From UBA2365 sp964594045 (lineage in GTDB: Bacteria; Bacteroidota; Bacteroidia; Chitinophagales; Saprospiraceae): a stretch of 38,658 nucleotides of DNA. How positions within the stretch are numbered: position 1 is the first letter of the stretch; every line of letters starts with the position of its first letter. The DNA lies in NCBI GenBank assembly GCA_964594045.1, contig CAZQKR010000041.1, positions 1 to 38,658 of the forward strand, read 5' to 3'. Of this stretch, positions 34,750 through 38,658 are shown piece after piece. Under the pieces are notes generated by a model that was given only the letters and a program-made list of their open reading frames with translations, had not been told where the DNA came from and did not search any database. Made by a program: the position numbers and the translations under genes.

Positions 34750-35880
34750 ATGAGTTTTCAAATTCACCGGAAAGACAGCAATACCAAAGCAAGGGCAGGC
34801 ACGCTGAAGCTCGCACATGGTGATGTCCGTACGCCGGTTTTTATGCCCGTGGGTACTGTGGGTAACGTGAAGGCGATCAGGCAAAGCGAACTCGAACAGG
34901 TTGTGGATGCTGATATTATTCTGGGCAATACCTATCATCTGTATCTGAGGCCGGGTATGGACACACTGCAAAGCGCCGGAGGACTCCACCCTTTTATGTC
35001 CTGGAACCGGCCCATTCTGACAGACAGTGGCGGATACCAGGTATATTCCCTCAGTCAGAGAAGGAAAATCAGGGAAGAAGGCGTCACTTTCAGTTCACAT
35101 ATCGATGGGTCAAGACATCTGTTCACCCCTGAAAATGTAATAGATATACAGCGCAGGATCGGTTCGGATATCATGATGGCTTTTGATGAGTGCCCACCTT
35201 ACCCTAGTGATTACCGTTATGCAAAAAACAGTATGGAACTGACGCACAGGTGGCTTGACCGTTGCATCCATAGGGTGCAGGAAACAACCGGTCTGTACGG
35301 TTTTCATCAGGAATTGGCGCCCATCGTTCAGGGTAGTACCTACAAAGACCTGAGAATGCATTCGGCAGAATTTGTTGCATCAAAAAACTGTAACATCTTT
35401 GCCATCGGAGGTCTTTCTGTTGGGGAACCGGTGGAAGAAATGTACGAAATGACCGGGTTGGTCTGTGGAATTTTACCGGAAGATAAGCCAAGGTATCTGA
35501 TGGGCGTTGGCACACCGGTCAATATCCTGGAGAACATAGCGCTCGGAGTGGATATGTTTGACTGCGTTATGCCGACCCGGAATGCACGGCATGGCTTGAT
35601 CTATACGGCAGAAGGTATCATCAACATCAAAAACAACCGTTGGAGCAGGGACTTTTCTCCCCTGGATGCCAGCCTTGGAAGTGAAAACTCAGGCAGATAT
35701 TCCAAAGCCTACTTAAGGCATTTATTCGTATCGGGAGAAATTTTAGGCCTTCAAATAGCTTCTTTACACAATATAAGTTTTTATCTTTGGTTGGTAAGAG
35801 AGGCAAGAAGACATATTCTGGAGGGTGATTTCAACGAATGGAAACAGGAGATGGTCAAAAAACTTGCAACAAGACTGTGA
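34750..35880 (+). CDS. tgt: tRNA-guanine transglycosylase (queuine/preQ1)
   Basis: This enzyme exchanges guanine 34 of GUN-anticodon tRNAs for preQ1 in queuosine synthesis. The 376-residue TIM barrel has the general acid/base D92 in LTDSGGYQV (usually FQV) and the nucleophile D271 in FDCVMPTRNARHG. The usual zinc-binding CxCxxC after the NIKN segment is absent: the region reads DASLGSENSGRYSKAYLRHL with no cysteine. As I recall, Bacteroidota Tgt proteins generally lack these cysteines, so this is probably lineage-typical. The gene overlaps or abuts the next permease gene, a common pairing in Bacteroidota. Confidence 0.96.
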   Translation: MSFQIHRKDSNTKARAGTLKLAHGDVRTPVFMPVGTVGNVKAIRQSELEQVVDADIILGNTYHLYLRPGMDTLQSAGGLHPFMSWNRPILTDSGGYQVYSLSQRRKIREEGVTFSSHIDGSRHLFTPENVIDIQRRIGSDIMMAFDECPPYPSDYRYAKNSMELTHRWLDRCIHRVQETTGLYGFHQELAPIVQGSTYKDLRMHSAEFVASKNCNIFAIGGLSVGEPVEEMYEMTGLVCGILPEDKPRYLMGVGTPVNILENIALGVDMFDCVMPTRNARHGLIYTAEGIINIKNNRWSRDFSPLDASLGSENSGRYSKAYLRHLFVSGEILGLQIASLHNISFYLWLVREARRHILEGDFNEWKQEMVKKLATRL

Positions 35881-36983
35881 TCTTTCCAAATAATATTTTG
35901 AAACGCATTGACATCTATATCATAAAAAAGTACCTGGGTACATTTTTTTTCTCCATGCTGCTGATCACCATGGTGGCCATTGTCATTGATTTCCCTGAAA
36001 GGATAGACCATTTTATCAATGAATCTGTCACACTCAGAGAGATCCTTTTTGACTATTACCTCAATTTTATTCCCTGGATCAATGCTATCCTTTGGCCGCT
36101 TTTTGCCCTGATCGCAGTTATTTTTTTCACTTCCCGTCTGGCAAAGGATACTGAATTCGTCGCCATGCTGAGTTCGGGCATCAGCTATTACCGGCTTTTG
36201 ATCCCATACATTGCCGGAGCCCTGGTTATCGCTTCATTGCACTGGGTAGGCAACAATTATATCGTGCCGAAAAGCACCAGGATCAAGGCTGAATTTGAAA
36301 ACAAATATATTTTCAAGGCCAACCAAAAAGTGGATTCTGATAATGTGCAATTCATGCTGGACCCCAATTCCGTCGCATACCTCAGATATTACCGTTATCG
36401 GGATACCTCAGCAATTGATTTCAGGATCGAGACTTTTGAAGATCAGAAACTGGTGAAATATCTTTCCGCACAAAGGATCAAATTCAAGGAAGAACCGAAT
36501 ATCTGGACCATTGAGGACTATTACATCAGAACGATTTCCGGACAACGTGAAAAACTGGTGATCAAAAGGGGTGAAAGTCTGGACACGGCGCTCAATCTGG
36601 TTCCGAAGGATTTTGTCAGATACAAGAATCAAAGAGAAATGATGACTTCGGGCGAAATGAGGGAACTTATCCAGTATGAAAGGCAGAAAGGCATCAGTAC
36701 AGCCAGTAATCTGGTTGTTGAGCTCCAGCGGAGGAATGCCGATTCCGTCACCATACTCATTCTTACGATCATCGGATTCGCGATAGCCTCCAGAAAATCA
36801 CGTGAAGGCACCGGTCTGAACCTCGCTTTGGGTGCCGGAATCGGGTCTATTTTTGTGGTCACATCGCGATTTGCCATTGCTTTTTCCAATTCACTGGCCA
36901 TTGATCCCATAGTCGGTGCATGGTTACCCAATCTGTTCTTTGGTTTGCTTTCGGTGTTTTTGGTTTACAAAGCGCAGCAATAA
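35838..36983 (+). CDS. LptF/LptG-family permease (LPS export)
   Basis: This is an inner-membrane subunit of the LPS transporter that, with LptB, lifts lipopolysaccharide to the periplasmic bridge. There are about 380 residues: three membrane helices (near 37-57, 75-95 and 120-140), a periplasmic beta-jellyroll of about 150 residues, then three more helices at the end. The longest frame starts at ATG 35838 inside tgt (43-base overlap). Family members start near KRIDIYIIKKYLGTFF, so GTG 35877 (GTGA overlap with the tgt stop) or TTG 35898 are plausible true starts. LptF and LptG cannot be told apart with confidence here; the second family member is not in the window. Confidence 0.9.
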   Translation: METGDGQKTCNKTVIFPNNILKRIDIYIIKKYLGTFFFSMLLITMVAIVIDFPERIDHFINESVTLREILFDYYLNFIPWINAILWPLFALIAVIFFTSRLAKDTEFVAMLSSGISYYRLLIPYIAGALVIASLHWVGNNYIVPKSTRIKAEFENKYIFKANQKVDSDNVQFMLDPNSVAYLRYYRYRDTSAIDFRIETFEDQKLVKYLSAQRIKFKEEPNIWTIEDYYIRTISGQREKLVIKRGESLDTALNLVPKDFVRYKNQREMMTSGEMRELIQYERQKGISTASNLVVELQRRNADSVTILILTIIGFAIASRKSREGTGLNLALGAGIGSIFVVTSRFAIAFSNSLAIDPIVGAWLPNLFFGLLSVFLVYKAQQ

Positions 36984-37166
36984 TGCGGGAAGACTGATTT
37001 TCCTTGTATTTGCCTGATTAATCCCCGGTTTTTGTCCTTTTATCTATAAATACAGGCTTTGACTCTAAATAAGTTGAGGGTAAAGCACTTTTATAGTAAT
37101 TTTACTATTGAAATGCAGCGTAGTGATCTGAGCTGCTGAAAATTAACTCATTTTCCAATCAAGCAG

Positions 37167-38408
37167 ATGAACCTGTTAGAGAACATCAAAATCGCCATCC
37201 GTTCCGTAAGATCGAATATACTGAGATCCCTGCTCACCATTCTGATCATTATGGTCGGGATTACGAGCCTCGTTGGCATACTGACTGCCATCGATACCAT
37301 CATCATGTCACTCAATGACAATTTCAGCAGTGTGGGTGGCAATACTTTTTCCATAACGCCTAAATTTGATGAGATCAAAAGTCAGAGACACGGACGTTGG
37401 GAACGTCAGGGTGATCCCATCACTTTCAAAAATGCAATGGAATTTCAGGAAAGGTACAATTTCGCCGGATCCATGGTTTCCGTAAGTACCGATTGTACCA
37501 ATTCAGCTACAGTTAAATATAAGGACGAAAAAACCAATCCGACGATCAATATCAAAGGAGCGGACATCGATCATTTTGAAATTGCAGGCTTTGAGATCAT
37601 CGAAGGGAGGAATTTTACCCGTACTGAAGTTTCCAACGGTGCACATCTGGCGATCATTGGCAGTGAACTGGTCAATCTGCTTTTTGACAAAAATCCTGAA
37701 AAGGCCATCAATAAAGTTGTGGATATTGACGGTAACAATTACCGGGTGATCGGTACCCTTAAGTCAAAAGGTTCAGGAGGAAACACGCAGAACGACAGGA
37801 ATGTGTTCATTCCGCTGCTGAATGCCAAGCAGTATTACCACTATGCAGACAAGGAATACCAACTGGATATCGGGGTTATGGACGCACTCCGTATGGAAGA
37901 TGCTCAATCGCACGCTATCGGTGTATTCAGAAATGTCAGGAAGCTGAAATCCTTTGAGGACAACGATTTTGAGATACGCAAAAGCGACAGCCTGCTCAAT
38001 ATGATCAAGGATGCAACTTTCAAAATACGCATTGCCACCATTGCGATCGCATTGGTCACCTTGCTGGGTGCTGCGATCGGGCTGATGAACATTATGCTGG
38101 TTTCCGTCACTGAAAGAACACAGGAAGTGGGCGTAAGGAAAGCGCTGGGGGCAACCAGGAATAATATACTGGTTCAGTTCCTGACCGAAGCGGTGGTCAT
38201 CGGACAGATCGGAGGTATACTGGGTATCATACTGGGTATCATCATTGGGCTTGGACTGGCCATCTATATCGATGGTAAATTTGTGATCCCGTGGGCCTGG
38301 ATCCTGTTAGGATTTATGGTCAATATGATCGTAGGTATCTTTTCCGGACTATACCCGGCAATGAAAGCAGCAAGACTGGATCCTATTGAATCACTCAGGC
38401 ATGAATGA
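37167..38408 (+). CDS. MacB/FtsX-type ABC transporter permease
   Basis: This is a mechanotransmission-type ABC permease of the inner membrane, likely for a lipoprotein, peptide or drug-like substrate. The 413 residues begin with a first membrane helix (about 20-43). A large periplasmic MacB core domain (about 45-275) follows, including DITFKN-like PITFKNAMEF and GFEIIEGRNFT. Three helices close the protein (about 285-310, 340-370 and 378-400), with TERTQEVGVRKALGATRNNI and YPAMKAARLDPIESLRHE, the hallmark FtsX-family end. The ATPase and membrane-fusion partners are not seen; they may lie just outside the window. The gene follows the permease above after about 180 bases. Confidence 0.93.
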   Translation: MNLLENIKIAIRSVRSNILRSLLTILIIMVGITSLVGILTAIDTIIMSLNDNFSSVGGNTFSITPKFDEIKSQRHGRWERQGDPITFKNAMEFQERYNFAGSMVSVSTDCTNSATVKYKDEKTNPTINIKGADIDHFEIAGFEIIEGRNFTRTEVSNGAHLAIIGSELVNLLFDKNPEKAINKVVDIDGNNYRVIGTLKSKGSGGNTQNDRNVFIPLLNAKQYYHYADKEYQLDIGVMDALRMEDAQSHAIGVFRNVRKLKSFEDNDFEIRKSDSLLNMIKDATFKIRIATIAIALVTLLGAAIGLMNIMLVSVTERTQEVGVRKALGATRNNILVQFLTEAVVIGQIGGILGIILGIIIGLGLAIYIDGKFVIPWAWILLGFMVNMIVGIFSGLYPAMKAARLDPIESLRHE

Positions 38409-38658
38409 TCTCAATGAATTGATTTTTGCAACAAAATAAAATCTATCAATTGTTTTACCGGCAAATAAGGTTTTAACCTCGAGTTTTCAGGCAATTACTT
38501 TGCCTGGAGATTGAAACTTGTCCACTTCATTGAGAACCTCAATTCAGAATTTGCTACATGAAGTGATAACTTTGGCATTCCGGGTTAAATAGTCCGCCCC
38601 TGATAACAATAGTTCGTTAAAAAAATAAATAAATAGTTGATATTCAGTAAAATAAGTA

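Noticed and set aside
38488..38506. 7-bp hairpin CAGGCAA/TTGCCTG after the last gene
   Set aside because: No T-tract on either strand and about 80 bases from the stop; not convincing as a terminator.
1..38658. CRISPR array, tRNA, rRNA, prophage or complete insertion sequence
   Set aside because: Scanned by eye for regular direct repeats, cloverleaf ends and transposase, integrase or phage structural proteins; none seen. A tRNA scan would settle small RNA genes.

Overview
The window reads as chromosomal DNA of a member of the Bacteroidota, most likely near the Saprospirales/Chitinophagales. This rests on gene content and style. It has a Tgt without the usual zinc cysteines, an M16-fold protein without its zinc motif, an M23 peptidase with a short Tyr-rich cytoplasmic head and one transmembrane anchor, and many small lipoproteins. 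It also has Bacteroidota-type promoters (TTG, a spacer of about 19-21 bases, then TAnnTTTG), AT-rich spacers and few strong Shine-Dalgarno sequences. No rRNA, tRNA, CRISPR array, prophage or complete insertion sequence is visible.

Layout. Positions 294-2360: a DNA glycosylase, a zinc-dependent deacylase and a coupled, very acidic small protein. 2928-5801: the long glycine decarboxylase gene gcvP. 5927-8854: a minus-strand, AT-rich accessory block of small secreted or lipoprotein genes, carrying a 160-bp palindromic insertion. 9614-12859: a ferrous-iron (Feo) operon with unusual architecture. 12962-14686: dnaN then nadD on the minus strand. 15013-16287: a non-catalytic M16 homologue. 16587-20928: the cell-elongation operon mreB-mreC-mreD-mrdA. 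21187-23877: folA, a DUF2853 gene, a DUF4442 hotdog gene and a TetR regulator. 23961-27827: a divergent pair, an M23 peptidase (minus) and alaS (plus). 27936-30952: ligA followed by a short-chain dehydrogenase (minus). 31227-32233: a membrane protein and a lipoprotein. 32986-36983: a ComM-type AAA+ protein (minus) divergent from tgt and an LptF/LptG permease (plus). 37167-38408: a MacB/FtsX-type permease.

Most of the window is conserved housekeeping: replication and ligation (dnaN, ligA), NAD synthesis (nadD), translation (alaS, tgt), folate and one-carbon metabolism (folA, gcvP), wall elongation (mre/mrdA, M23) and envelope transport. I see no complete, obviously new multi-gene system.

The most unusual signals are four. 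(1) A 160-bp mini-element with 16-bp terminal inverted repeats and an apparent 5-bp ATATA target duplication sits inside the 3' end of a lipoprotein gene and supplies its last 18 codons and its stop. The pre-insertion reading frame can be reconstructed. (2) The Feo operon pairs a DtxR/MntR-like domain, apparently membrane-anchored and fused to two FeoA domains, with a FeoB split into separate GTPase and membrane genes. (3) Two intergenic stretches look like gene relics, one ending like an outer-membrane beta-barrel. (4) A perfect 12-bp palindrome lies at the predicted transcription start of the TetR gene.
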